DNA of 6,442 bases from Poindextera sp035294785. GTDB taxonomy: Bacteria; Pseudomonadota; Alphaproteobacteria; Caulobacterales; Caulobacteraceae. A program made the translations under genes and the position numbers. Below, one piece after another: positions 1 through 5,959 of this stretch; the stretch's first letter is position 1; the number at the start of each line of letters is the position of its first letter. Below the pieces are notes generated by a model. That model ran no database searches. It was given only the letters and a program-made list of their open reading frames with translations, and was not told the DNA's origin. Where the stretch lies: the NCBI GenBank assembly GCA_035294785.1, contig DATGKF010000052.1, forward strand, positions 1 through 6,442. The letters run 5' to 3'.

Positions 1-964
1 GATCGATCGTCACCTCATACTGCTCCTTCACCAGCGCCTCGTAGATGTTCTCCAGCGAGATCCGCTTCATGTGCGGGCAGAGGTTGCAGGGGCGGACGAA
101 CTCGGTCTCCGGCGCCTCGCAGGCGATGTTGTCGGCCATGGAGCATTCGGTGATCAGCACCACCTGCTTGGGGCGGCGGCGCATGACGTAGTCGTTCATC
201 GCCGCGGTCGAGCCGGCGAAGTCGGCGAGCTCGATCACTTCGGTCGGGCATTCGGGGTGAGCGAGAATCTCGGCGTTCGGATAGGCCTCGCGCAGCTCGG
301 CGATGTCGGCGGCGTCGAAGCGCTCGTGCACCTCGCAGCGGCCCGCCCAGGCGATGATCTTGACCGGCGTCTGGCGCGCGACGTTCCTGGCCAGGAACTC
401 GTCGGGCAGAAGGATGACGCGGTCGGTCCCCCACACGCGCGCGGCGTGCTCCACGACCTGCACGGCGTTGGCGCTGGTGCAGCAGATGTCGATCTCGGCT
501 TTCACCTCGGCGGTGGTGTTGATGTAGGCGACCACGGGCACGCCCGGATAGCGCTGTTTGATCAGCCGCACGTCGGCGCCGGTGATCGAGGCGGCGAGCG
601 AACAGCCGGCGCGCAGGTCCGGGATCAGGACCGTCTTGTCAGGACAGATGACCTTGGACGTCTCGGCCATGAAGAGCACGCCGGCCTGGACGATGATCGC
701 GGCGTCGGACTTGGCGGCTTCGCGGGCGAGGCCGAGGCTGTCGCCGACGTAGTCGCCGACGCCGTGGAAAATCTCCGGCGTCATGTAGTTGTGCGCCAGG
801 ATGACGGCGTTCTTTTGTCGCTTCAGGTCGTTGATGGCGGCGACGAGCGGCGCCTGCAGCCGCCACTCCAGCGGCGTGACGCGCGCCTTGACCTTTTCCC
901 AGATCGGGCTGGTCAGCGCTTCGACTTCGCGCGTGAACTGCAGCGGTTGTGACCCGTCCGCCAT
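1..964 (-). CDS. nadA: Quinolinate synthase NadA, 3' end outside the window
   Basis: This cytosolic [4Fe-4S] enzyme condenses iminoaspartate with dihydroxyacetone phosphate to quinolinate, the second step of de novo NAD synthesis from aspartate. The 321 visible codons read without a stop and run off the left edge; family length suggests only a few tens of residues are missing. Visible signatures are AHNYM near residues 57-61, GDSLGLA near 74-80, SKVICPDK near 103-110, RAGCSLA (Cys121), GRCEVHE (Cys210), HPEC near 236-239 and CNLCPHMKR (Cys293, Cys296). By comparison with known NadA structures, Cys121, Cys210 and Cys296 should be the cluster ligands; their spacings of 89 and 86 residues fit the family. 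The ATG at 962-964 has an AGGAG Shine-Dalgarno at 974-978, nine bases upstream. Partner genes nadB and nadC, often downstream in alphaproteobacteria, would lie outside the window. Two palindromes upstream suggest repressor control. Confidence 0.97.
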   Translation of the reverse strand, partial: MADGSQPLQFTREVEALTSPIWEKVKARVTPLEWRLQAPLVAAINDLKRQKNAVILAHNYMTPEIFHGVGDYVGDSLGLAREAAKSDAAIIVQAGVLFMAETSKVICPDKTVLIPDLRAGCSLAASITGADVRLIKQRYPGVPVVAYINTTAEVKAEIDICCTSANAVQVVEHAARVWGTDRVILLPDEFLARNVARQTPVKIIAWAGRCEVHERFDAADIAELREAYPNAEILAHPECPTEVIELADFAGSTAAMNDYVMRRRPKQVVLITECSMADNIACEAPETEFVRPCNLCPHMKRISLENIYEALVKEQYEVTID

Positions 965-976
965 TTCCCCCGTCTC

Positions 977-999
977 CTTTTGCTCACTATGAGCATTAT
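977..999. promoter_or_regulatory. Candidate operator O1 for nadA
   Basis: The core is a perfect dyad, TGCTCA-CTA-TGAGCA (981-995), centred on 988. Its right arm continues into TTAT, so on the minus strand it contains CATAAT (995-1000), a good -10 match for nadA. Its left edge touches the nadA Shine-Dalgarno at 974-978. It matches O2 at 16 of 23 positions when the dyad centres are aligned. A bound regulator would cover a promoter-proximal -10 or block elongation. The regulator is not in this window; NadQ and NrtR are families known to control NAD genes in alphaproteobacteria, but I cannot assign this motif to either from the sequence. Confidence 0.62.
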
Positions 1000-1050
1000 G
1001 GGGCGCCGTAAAAACGCCGGGCACGGATAGAAGCGCCGGCGTCACCCCGA

Positions 1051-1073
1051 CTTATGCTTCATCTGAGCATAAG
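1051..1073. promoter_or_regulatory. Candidate operator O2 for nadA
   Basis: This is a perfect 8-bp inverted repeat, CTTATGCT and AGCATAAG, around a 7-base spacer, centred on 1062. In the same 6-3-6 register as O1 it reads TGCTTC-ATC-TGAGCA. The centres of O1 and O2 are 74 bp apart, close to seven turns of B-DNA, so two bound dimers would face the same side of the helix. It fills the gap between the candidate -35 and -10 of the nadA promoter, which is a classic repressor position. There is no U-tract and the loop sits upstream of the expected transcript start, so it is not a terminator. Confidence 0.65.
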
Positions 1074-1080
1074 CTGTCAA
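1051..1080 (-). promoter_or_regulatory. Candidate sigma-70-type promoter of nadA
   Basis: On the minus strand a perfect TTGACA (1075-1080) is followed after 18 bases by CATAAG (1051-1056), four of six matches to the -10 consensus. Transcription would start near 1044 and give a leader of about 80 bases. O2 occupies the spacer and the -10. A second, nearer -10 candidate, CATAAT at 995-1000, lies inside O1 but has only a poor -35 (TGCCCG at 1018-1023). The perfect -35 makes the distal promoter the better candidate. Confidence 0.5.
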
Positions 1081-1100
1081 GAGATATAGTCCCCCGAGAG

Positions 1101-1270
1101 CGGCCTGAAAAGGGGGACGTGGCGTCAACCTGACGTGATGGCCGCTTTCTTCGCCGTCATCCTTTCGCTGGAGGCGAGGCGGAATGCGGGGCCTATGAAT
1201 ACGGGATCGAGCACCGTGATCATGGCTGGCCCGAACAGGTTGGGCCATGACGGGGTAGTGTAAATCGCGG
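1101..1270. other. Intergenic stretch with a 41-codon ORF and a dyad; possible repeat relic
   Basis: This part of the gap between nadA and the acetyltransferase has no recognisable gene. The plus strand holds an ATG-to-TAA reading frame of 41 codons (1138-1263) with no Shine-Dalgarno. The opposite strand is also open here, ending in ITSG. Both translations resemble, to my recollection, the spurious short proteins that annotators often call from dispersed palindromic repeats in alphaproteobacteria. An imperfect hairpin is visible: TGGCCC (1227-1232) pairs with GGGCCA (1242-1247), and CATGGC (1221-1226) can pair with GCCATG (1244-1249). No clear promoter for the gene at 1293 was found. Confidence 0.3.
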
Positions 1271-1292
1271 GGCGCAACGGTACGAAGAGGGG

Positions 1293-2102
1293 ATGGCGGG
1301 CCCTTTCATCCCCACCCAAGACGATGTCCGCCGCGCGCAGGCGATCGTGGGGGCCTATGCGCGGACGCGGCTGGAGACTATCGCCGCCAGGCCCGGCAAC
1401 CCGAGGGGAGGGGAGTTCCGCAGCTTCGACGGCGGCGCGGTGGCGCTGCGGATGCCGGGCTTTCCAGGGTCGGCGTTCAACAACGCCTACGGGTTCAGCG
1501 ATGAGCACATCGAGGCGATCCCCGGGCTGATCGACTGGTACAAAGCCGGCGTCGGCGGCGCGTTCGCGCTCGCGCCGGGCGCGGCGACGGTGAAGACCGC
1601 TGGTCTCCTCGCCGATGCCGGTTTCCGCTTGAGCGTCTGGCACGCCACGATGATCGGCCCGCCGGAGTTGCCGTCGGCCGAAGCGCCCGGCGTGACGATC
1701 GAACCGGTGACCGACGAGGCGGCGCTGGGACCGTTCGCCGACGTCTATCACCGCGGCTGGAACTACACCGCTTTCCGCATCCCGATGCAGTCCTGGCTGA
1801 CAGCGCCCGGCTGGCGGCTCTACCTGGCTCGGTTCGAGGGCGAGCCGGCCGGCGCGGCCATCCTCTATCTGGACGGCGAGGACGGCTATCTGGCCGACGG
1901 GGCGGTCGACCCGGACTTCCGCCACCACGGCGTGCACCGGGCGCTGCTCGACCGGCGCGTGGACGACGCGCGCGCCGCGGGCGCGAAGCGCATCGTGTCC
2001 GGCTGCAACTACCTCTCGGGCAGCTTCCGCAACCAGCTGCGCAAAGGGCTCTCGCTGCTGTTCACCGAGACCTTCTGGGCGCTGCCGCCGCCAGCCCGTT
2101 GA
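1293..2102 (+). CDS. GNAT-fold N-acetyltransferase family protein
   Basis: This is a predicted cytosolic acyl-CoA-dependent acetyltransferase of 269 residues; its substrate is unknown. Residues from about 133 to 265 form one GNAT domain: a beta strand GVTIEPVT near 133-140, the paired strands RLYLARFEGEPAGAAILYL, then the acetyl-CoA loop DPDFRHHGVHRALL with Arg210 and Gly213, followed by the helix and the typical NYLSGSFRNQL ending. The usual small residue after the loop glycine is His215. The first 130 residues are an extra region with a conserved-looking PGFPGSAFNNAYGF segment, perhaps a degenerate second GNAT half. An in-frame stop at 1248-1250 and no other start codon fix the ATG at 1293. 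The GAGG at 1287-1290 is only two bases from the ATG, so initiation may be weak. The gene is divergent from nadA and converges on the hydrolase gene, 20 bp away. Confidence 0.8.
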   Translation: MAGPFIPTQDDVRRAQAIVGAYARTRLETIAARPGNPRGGEFRSFDGGAVALRMPGFPGSAFNNAYGFSDEHIEAIPGLIDWYKAGVGGAFALAPGAATVKTAGLLADAGFRLSVWHATMIGPPELPSAEAPGVTIEPVTDEAALGPFADVYHRGWNYTAFRIPMQSWLTAPGWRLYLARFEGEPAGAAILYLDGEDGYLADGAVDPDFRHHGVHRALLDRRVDDARAAGAKRIVSGCNYLSGSFRNQLRKGLSLLFTETFWALPPPAR

Positions 2103-2114
2103 CTTGCCTGATCC

Positions 2115-2130
2115 GCGCCGCTCTAGGCGC
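2115..2130. terminator. Weak stem-loop between convergent genes
   Basis: GCGCC (2115-2119) can pair with GGCGC (2126-2130) around a six-base loop that contains the stop codon of the minus-strand hydrolase gene. It lies where two convergent genes end. There is no U-tract on either strand, so it is at best a weak bidirectional terminator or a chance GC-rich dyad. Confidence 0.2.
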
Positions 2131-2869
2131 CGCGCATCACCGTCGAGAGCCAGGCTCTGAGTGCATCGAAGAAGTCGTCGCGCGCGAGGCGCTCCTTCCA
2201 GGGCGAGTGGCCGCAGCGCTCAAACTCCGCGTACTCGAGTTGGGGCAACACCGGGCGAAGGCCGTCGCGGATCATGCCGCCTGGGTGCGGATCGTAGCTT
2301 CCGTGCAGCATCAGGACCGGCGCGCGGATGGCCGCGAAGGCCGCCGGATAGACCCCCTCGGCCTGTAGGCGGAGCATGTCGTTCCAGGTCTCAGTGTGGG
2401 CTCGCTCGTCGAACGGCTCTTCGGCGCGCCGCTCGCGATCGATGGAGTAATCGTAGGGGTACGGATCGTTGGCGCGGTCGGCGAGGGTCGCCTGCAGTTG
2501 CGCGCGTGTGGCGAGGTCGAACGTGCCGCAGCCGACAAGCACGATTGCGGCGGCGGCGCGGGGATGCGCCGCGGCGAAGGCGAGCGCCAGCATGGCGCCC
2601 CAAGATTCGCCGATCAGCGCGGGGCGCTCGCCGGGCCACGCGGTTTCGATCAGCACACGCAGGTCGGCGACGTGCGTCGCGACGGTGAGCGGCGATGCGC
2701 CGCTGCCCCGTTGCCAGGGCTCGAGGACGCGGAAGCGGTCGGCCAGCCCGCGGGCCAGGCCGGCTGCGCCGCCGACCGCGGCGGGGCCGCCATGCAGGAC
2801 GATGACAGGCGCTCCGGTCGCGCCGTGGGTACGAACCCGCAACGCGCCGATCGTCTGCATCGACGTCAC
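2123..2869 (-). CDS. Alpha/beta hydrolase, prolyl-iminopeptidase-like
   Basis: This 248-residue protein is a complete alpha/beta hydrolase without a signal peptide. In order it shows the oxyanion-hole strand VIVLHGGPA (residues 22-30), a WQRGSG segment (52-57), the nucleophile elbow GESWG with Ser89, a lid rich in charged residues around 130-170, the acid in GSYDP (Asp193) and the catalytic histidine in CGHSPW (His221). HGGP and RGSG recall the prolyl iminopeptidase group (family S33), but the protein is shorter than classical members and the elbow differs from their GGSWG, so the substrate is open. The start is the GTG at 2867-2869: GAAGG lies seven bases upstream, and the GTG overlaps the stop of the preceding acetyltransferase gene (GTGA), which suggests translational coupling. 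An ATG at 2858-2860 is an alternative start. This is the last gene of the minus-strand run. Confidence 0.88.
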   Translation of the reverse strand: MTSMQTIGALRVRTHGATGAPVIVLHGGPAAVGGAAGLARGLADRFRVLEPWQRGSGASPLTVATHVADLRVLIETAWPGERPALIGESWGAMLALAFAAAHPRAAAAIVLVGCGTFDLATRAQLQATLADRANDPYPYDYSIDRERRAEEPFDERAHTETWNDMLRLQAEGVYPAAFAAIRAPVLMLHGSYDPHPGGMIRDGLRPVLPQLEYAEFERCGHSPWKERLARDDFFDALRAWLSTVMRGA

Positions 2870-3360
2870 CCAAACGCCTTCGGGTAGTCGACCTTCAGAG
2901 GGTCGCGGAGGGCGCCGGGTTCGATTTCCAGGGCCATGAAGGCGGGGGAGCCGGCGTAAGGCGACATGAGCTTGCCCGCCGCTTCCGGCGAGAAGCCGAA
3001 GCGCGGGTAGTAGGGCGGGTGGCCGAGCACGACTACGGCCTCCATGCCCGCGGCGCGGCAGGCCTCGATCCCGTGGCGGCAGAGGTCGGAGCCAACGCCG
3101 GTGTGCTGGCGCGCCGGGGCGACGGCGACCGGGCCGAGGGCGGCGATGCGCCGGCCGGCCGGGTCGGTGCGCATGCGGCTGAAGAGGACGTGGCCGACCA
3201 CTTGGCCGTCGTCCTCGGCGACCAGCTCGACCAGCGCCAAGCCTTCGGCGCGCACGCCTTCGATGATGGACGCCTCGTCGTAGCGGGAGTCATCGAACGC
3301 GGCGCGGGTGATGGCGGCGATGATGGCGTGGTCGGCGGCGACCGCCTCGCGGATCACCAT
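2866..3360 (-). CDS. GNAT N-acetyltransferase, YhbS-like
   Basis: This is a compact single-domain GNAT acetyltransferase of 164 residues. It begins with the typical IREAVAADHAII strand and helix, has the paired strands LVELVAEDDGQVVGHVLFS (about 43-61), then LGPVAVAP and the acetyl-CoA loop QHTGVG (Gln85, Gly88, Gly90), the helix ending CRAAGMEAVVVLGHPPYYPRFGF (about 101-123), and a family-typical tail ending in VDYPKAFG. The order and the GHPPYYPRFGF motif fit the YhbS group (COG3153); some members are annotated as acting on small molecules, but the substrate here is unknown. The ATG at 3358-3360 lies inside the last codons of trxB, giving a 7-nt overlap (ATGGTGA), with GAAGAAG eight bases upstream. 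Its stop overlaps the hydrolase start. The same frame stays open far upstream across trxB, but that part is antisense-like and has no family resemblance. Confidence 0.87.
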   Translation of the reverse strand: MVIREAVAADHAIIAAITRAAFDDSRYDEASIIEGVRAEGLALVELVAEDDGQVVGHVLFSRMRTDPAGRRIAALGPVAVAPARQHTGVGSDLCRHGIEACRAAGMEAVVVLGHPPYYPRFGFSPEAAGKLMSPYAGSPAFMALEIEPGALRDPLKVDYPKAFG

Positions 3361-4358
3361 TGGCCGATCTTCTTCGCCTCGGCGTGGGTGAGCTTGTGGT
3401 GGGCGCGCGCGTGGTCTTCCTCGGCCAGGAAGCGCACCGCCTCCAGCGCCGCCATGCAACCCATGCCGGCGGCGGTGACGGCCTGGCGATAGACGTCGTC
3501 TGTGACATCGCCGGCGGCGTAGACGCCATGGACGGCGGTCGAGGCGGTCCCGGCCTTCACATGCAGATAGCCAGCCTCGTCCATGTCCAGCTGGCCCTTG
3601 AACAGCTCGGAGGAGGGCGCGTGGCCGATCGCGATGAAGACGCCGTCGCAGGCCAGCTCGCGGGTCTCGGCGCTTTTCACGTTCTTCAGCCGGACGCCGG
3701 TGACGCCGCGCGGCTCGTCGGTGCCGAGCACGGCTTCGACGGCCGAGTCCCAGATCACCTCGATCTTCGGGTGGGCGAACAGGCGGTTCTGCAGGATCTT
3801 CTCGGCGCGGAACTCGTCGCGCCGGTGCACGACGGTGACCTTTGAGGCGAAGTTCGTCAGGAACAGCGCTTCCTCGACGGCGGTGTTGCCGCCGCCGACC
3901 ACGACGACCTCCTTGCCGCGGTAGAAGAAGCCGTCGCACGTCGCGCAGGCGGAGACGCCGAAGCCCTGGAACCGCTTTTCGGTGTCGAGCCCCAGCCACT
4001 TCGCCTGGGCGCCGGTGGAGATGATCACCGTCTCGGCGAGGAAGACGGCGCCGGAGTCGCAAATGAGCCGGAAGGGCCGCTCGGAGAGGTCGGCGGAGAT
4101 GACGATGTCGTCGATGCACTCGGCGCCGACGTGCTCGGCCTGAGCGCGCATCTGCTCCATCAGCCACGGGCCCTGGATGGTCTCAGCGAAGCCCGGATAG
4201 TTCTCCACGTCGGTGGTGATGGTCAGCTGCCCGCCCGGCTCCAGGCCCGCGATCAGCACCGGCGCCAGCATGGCGCGCGCCGCGTAGACGGCGGCGGTGT
4301 AGCCGGCCGGGCCGGAGCCGATGATGGCGCAGCGGACGGAACGGGGCTCTTGGGGCAT
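3354..4358 (-). CDS. trxB: Thioredoxin reductase (NADPH)
   Basis: This cytosolic FAD enzyme passes electrons from NADPH to thioredoxin and so supports ribonucleotide reductase, peroxide defence and disulfide reduction. Counted from the chosen start, it has the FAD-binding GSGPAG at about 14-19, GGQLTITTDVENYPGF near 42-57, the redox-active CATC at about 138-141, the NADPH-binding GGGNTAVEEA near 155-164 with HRRDEFRA near 178-185, and the closing FAD motif GVYAAGD near 278-284. All key residues are present, and the length of 334 is normal for the family. The ATG at 4356-4358 places the first glycine motif where the family has it. An in-frame GTG at 4389-4391 would add 11 unconserved residues and has no Shine-Dalgarno. 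The gene follows the cupin gene by 63 nt and overlaps the acetyltransferase gene by 7 nt. It may also have its own promoter. Confidence 0.97.
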   Translation of the reverse strand: MPQEPRSVRCAIIGSGPAGYTAAVYAARAMLAPVLIAGLEPGGQLTITTDVENYPGFAETIQGPWLMEQMRAQAEHVGAECIDDIVISADLSERPFRLICDSGAVFLAETVIISTGAQAKWLGLDTEKRFQGFGVSACATCDGFFYRGKEVVVVGGGNTAVEEALFLTNFASKVTVVHRRDEFRAEKILQNRLFAHPKIEVIWDSAVEAVLGTDEPRGVTGVRLKNVKSAETRELACDGVFIAIGHAPSSELFKGQLDMDEAGYLHVKAGTASTAVHGVYAAGDVTDDVYRQAVTAAGMGCMAALEAVRFLAEEDHARAHHKLTHAEAKKIGQW

Positions 4359-4391
4359 GCGGGCGCTTTCGGACTGAGTCTCGAACGCCAC

Positions 4392-4419
4392 TATGTAGCC
4401 ATTCGCGCCGCGCGGTGAA
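4392..4419 (-). promoter_or_regulatory. Possible internal promoter before trxB
   Basis: On the minus strand TTCACC (4414-4419, four of six matches to the -35 consensus) is followed after 16 bases by TACATA (4392-4397, three of six). Transcription would start near 4385 and leave about 27 bases before the trxB ATG. The match is weak and AT-poor; it is listed because a separate promoter would uncouple trxB from the cupin gene. Confidence 0.22.
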
Positions 4420-4421
4420 GG

Positions 4422-4916
4422 TCAGCCAGGCGCGCGGGCTTTGCCGTCGTGGGGGCCGAGCGCGCGCGGCGGGACGTCGGTCCAGCGATCCTCGCGCGTC
4501 GCTTCGTGCACTGGGTTCAGCGGATAGTGGATGCGGTTCTCCGCCTTCGGCTTCTCGCCGACGACGATCAGGCGCACCTCTTCGGCGGTGTTGTTGAGGA
4601 AGGTGTGGCAGACGCCCGTTCCGGCCGGCAGCCCGACCGCGTCGCCGGGCTTCAGCCGGAAGAGATGGCCGTCGATCCACACGTCGGGGTGGCCCTCGAG
4701 CACGAAAGCGAACTCATCCTCGGCGCTTTCGGCGTGCGGATAGGAGGTGCGACGCCCCGGTGGCAGGCGCTCGTGATGAATGCCAATGCGTGTAACGCCA
4801 AGCTTTTCAGCCAGCGGCGCGCCGATGGACATGAGCTCCGAGTCACCCGGATAGTGGCTGTCGTCCGGGCTCTCGAGCTCCGACCAGTGGGCGATGAAGT
4901 CGGGACGATCGGGCAT
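4422..4916 (-). CDS. Single-domain cupin protein
   Basis: This 164-residue protein carries one cupin beta-barrel and has no signal peptide or membrane segment. Cupin motif 1 runs from Gly54 through His61, Glu63, Glu68 and Gly75. Motif 2 runs from Gly91 through Pro97, Gly99, His104 and Asn108. His61, Glu63, Glu68 and His104 are candidate metal ligands, although motif 1 reads HxE rather than the usual HxH. The remaining N- and C-terminal arms, including the HYPLNP segment near 149-154, resemble COG3837-type cupins of unknown function. The ATG at 4914-4916 has AGGA at 4923-4926, six bases upstream. It is the first gene of the minus-strand run and starts only 23 bp from the divergent pseG. Its link to thioredoxin reductase is positional only; a metal-dependent enzyme or a small-molecule sensor are both possible. 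Confidence 0.86.
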   Translation of the reverse strand: MPDRPDFIAHWSELESPDDSHYPGDSELMSIGAPLAEKLGVTRIGIHHERLPPGRRTSYPHAESAEDEFAFVLEGHPDVWIDGHLFRLKPGDAVGLPAGTGVCHTFLNNTAEEVRLIVVGEKPKAENRIHYPLNPVHEATREDRWTDVPPRALGPHDGKARAPG

Positions 4917-4939
4917 AGGCGTTCCTGAGAGAGGCGGCG
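4917..4939. promoter_or_regulatory. Very short divergent gap holding both ribosome-binding sites
   Basis: Only 23 bp separate the ATG of the cupin gene from the GTG of pseG. The gap holds AGGA (4923-4926, read on the minus strand) for the cupin gene and GAGAGAGG (4927-4934, plus strand) for pseG, which leaves no room for promoters. Each promoter must therefore lie inside the other gene's 5' coding region, or one gene is transcribed from further away. Confidence 0.6.
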
Positions 4940-5959
4940 GTGGACGGAAAAGCCCGCATCCTATTCCTGGCCGACGCCGGTGCGAAAGCGGGCGGCGGCC
5001 ATGTGATGCGCTGCCTGACGCTGGCCGAGGCGCTGATGCGGCGCGGCGCGGAATGCGCCTTTGTGGCCACGCCCGCGGCTGTGGCGGTGCTCGAGGCGTT
5101 CGGCGCGGCGGGGATCGAAACGATCCCGCTGGCCGGCGAGGCGAGTGCGGCGGAGCTGGCCGCGGCCGGCGTGGCGGTGGGGCGCCGCGACACAGCGATC
5201 GTCGCCGACCACTACGGCTTTGGCCCAGCGGACGAGGCGGCGCTGGCGGCGACGGGCGCGCGGCTGCTGATCATCGACGATCTCCGCCGGCGGCACGCGG
5301 GCGGCATCGTGCTCGATCCCGGTCTCGGACGGACGGCGGCCGACTACCCGGGGCGCGAGGCGCTGCTTGGGCCGGCCTATGCGCTGGTGCGGCCGGCGTT
5401 CGCGGCCGCGCGGGCGAACGCTCTTCAGCGCCGCGCGGCGGACGGGCCGGCGGCGCGCGTTCTCGTCTCGCTCGGCCTCGGCGACGCCGGCGCCATCACC
5501 AGCCGCGTGGTGCGGGCGCTGATTCCCGCGGTGGGCGAGATGACGCTGGATGTGGCGATGGGCGACGGCGCGCCCAGCCGCGGCGAACTCGAGGCGTTGG
5601 CGCGGGGCGATCCGCGCATCGTCATCCATATCGACGCGCGCGACATGGCGGCGTTGACCGCGACGGCGGACTTCGCCGTCGGCGCCGGCGGGGCCAGCGT
5701 CTGGGAGCGGTGCGTGGTGGGGCTGCCGAGCCTGACGGTCGTCCTCGCCGACAATCAGCGCGACAACGCCGCGGCGCTGGCCAACGCCGGCGCGACGTTC
5801 GCCATCGCGCCGCCCTCCGGCGACTTCGACCGGCGCCTGAGGCGCGGGTTCGAGGCGCTGGCCAACGACGCGGCGGTCCGCGCCGCCATGGCCGAAGCCG
5901 CCGCCGTGCTCTGCGACGGGCTTGGCGTCGAACGGGTTGCGGAGCGGCTGCTGGCCTAG
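4940..5959 (+). CDS. pseG: Pseudaminic acid pathway UDP-sugar hydrolase PseG
   Basis: PseG cleaves UDP from UDP-2,4-diacetamido-2,4,6-trideoxy-beta-L-altropyranose, giving the free sugar that PseI converts to pseudaminic acid. The 339-residue protein has the two-domain GT-B-like layout of the family. The N-terminal motif GGGHVMRCLTLA holds His21, matching the proposed catalytic histidine of Campylobacter PseG; ADHYG (Asp91, His92, Tyr93) and IIDDL follow. The linker ends in YALVRPAF near 149-156, then come RVLVSLG near 175-181, GAGGASVWE near 250-258 and the UDP-site ADNQRDN near 272-278. The start is the GTG at 4940-4942 with a GAGAGAGG Shine-Dalgarno five bases upstream. The gene is long enough to be complete. 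It diverges from the cupin gene and runs tail-to-tail into pseI, overlapping it by 4 bp. Related hydrolases act in legionaminic acid synthesis, but the nearby pseI favours pseudaminic acid. Confidence 0.93.
   Translation: MDGKARILFLADAGAKAGGGHVMRCLTLAEALMRRGAECAFVATPAAVAVLEAFGAAGIETIPLAGEASAAELAAAGVAVGRRDTAIVADHYGFGPADEAALAATGARLLIIDDLRRRHAGGIVLDPGLGRTAADYPGREALLGPAYALVRPAFAAARANALQRRAADGPAARVLVSLGLGDAGAITSRVVRALIPAVGEMTLDVAMGDGAPSRGELEALARGDPRIVIHIDARDMAALTATADFAVGAGGASVWERCVVGLPSLTVVLADNQRDNAAALANAGATFAIAPPSGDFDRRLRRGFEALANDAAVRAAMAEAAAVLCDGLGVERVAERLLA

Noticed and set aside
71..952. A 293-codon open frame on the plus strand across nadA
   Set aside because: It is the antisense shadow of nadA; its low-complexity, His/Asp/Gly-rich translation matches no family, while the minus strand gives a complete set of NadA motifs.
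1001..1024. GGCG and CGCC around a T-run in the nadA leader as an attenuator or riboswitch
   Set aside because: The stem is only four base pairs and the rest of the leader shows no further structure or conserved RNA motif that I recognise.
1051..1073. The CTTATGCT/AGCATAAG inverted repeat as a transcription terminator
   Set aside because: It lies between divergent genes, has no U-tract and matches a second palindrome nearer nadA, all of which fit an operator better.
1138..1263. The 41-codon ORF as a real small protein gene
   Set aside because: It has no Shine-Dalgarno, no clear promoter and no hydrophobic or other telling feature, so it is not listed as a CDS.
1125..1937. A 270-codon minus-strand frame opposite the acetyltransferase
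   Set aside because: Most of it is antisense to a well-supported GNAT gene and is Arg/Asp-rich with no motif. Only its end, in the intergenic part, looks different, and that is reported separately.
3361..4167. The upstream part of a 433-codon minus-strand frame that ends with the YhbS-like protein
   Set aside because: This portion is an out-of-frame reading of trxB, extremely Arg-rich. The real gene starts at 3360, where family similarity begins and where it overlaps the trxB stop.
4961..5629. A 222-codon minus-strand frame inside pseG
   Set aside because: It is an antisense shadow; its translation is Arg/His-rich with no family signature, and the plus strand encodes PseG.
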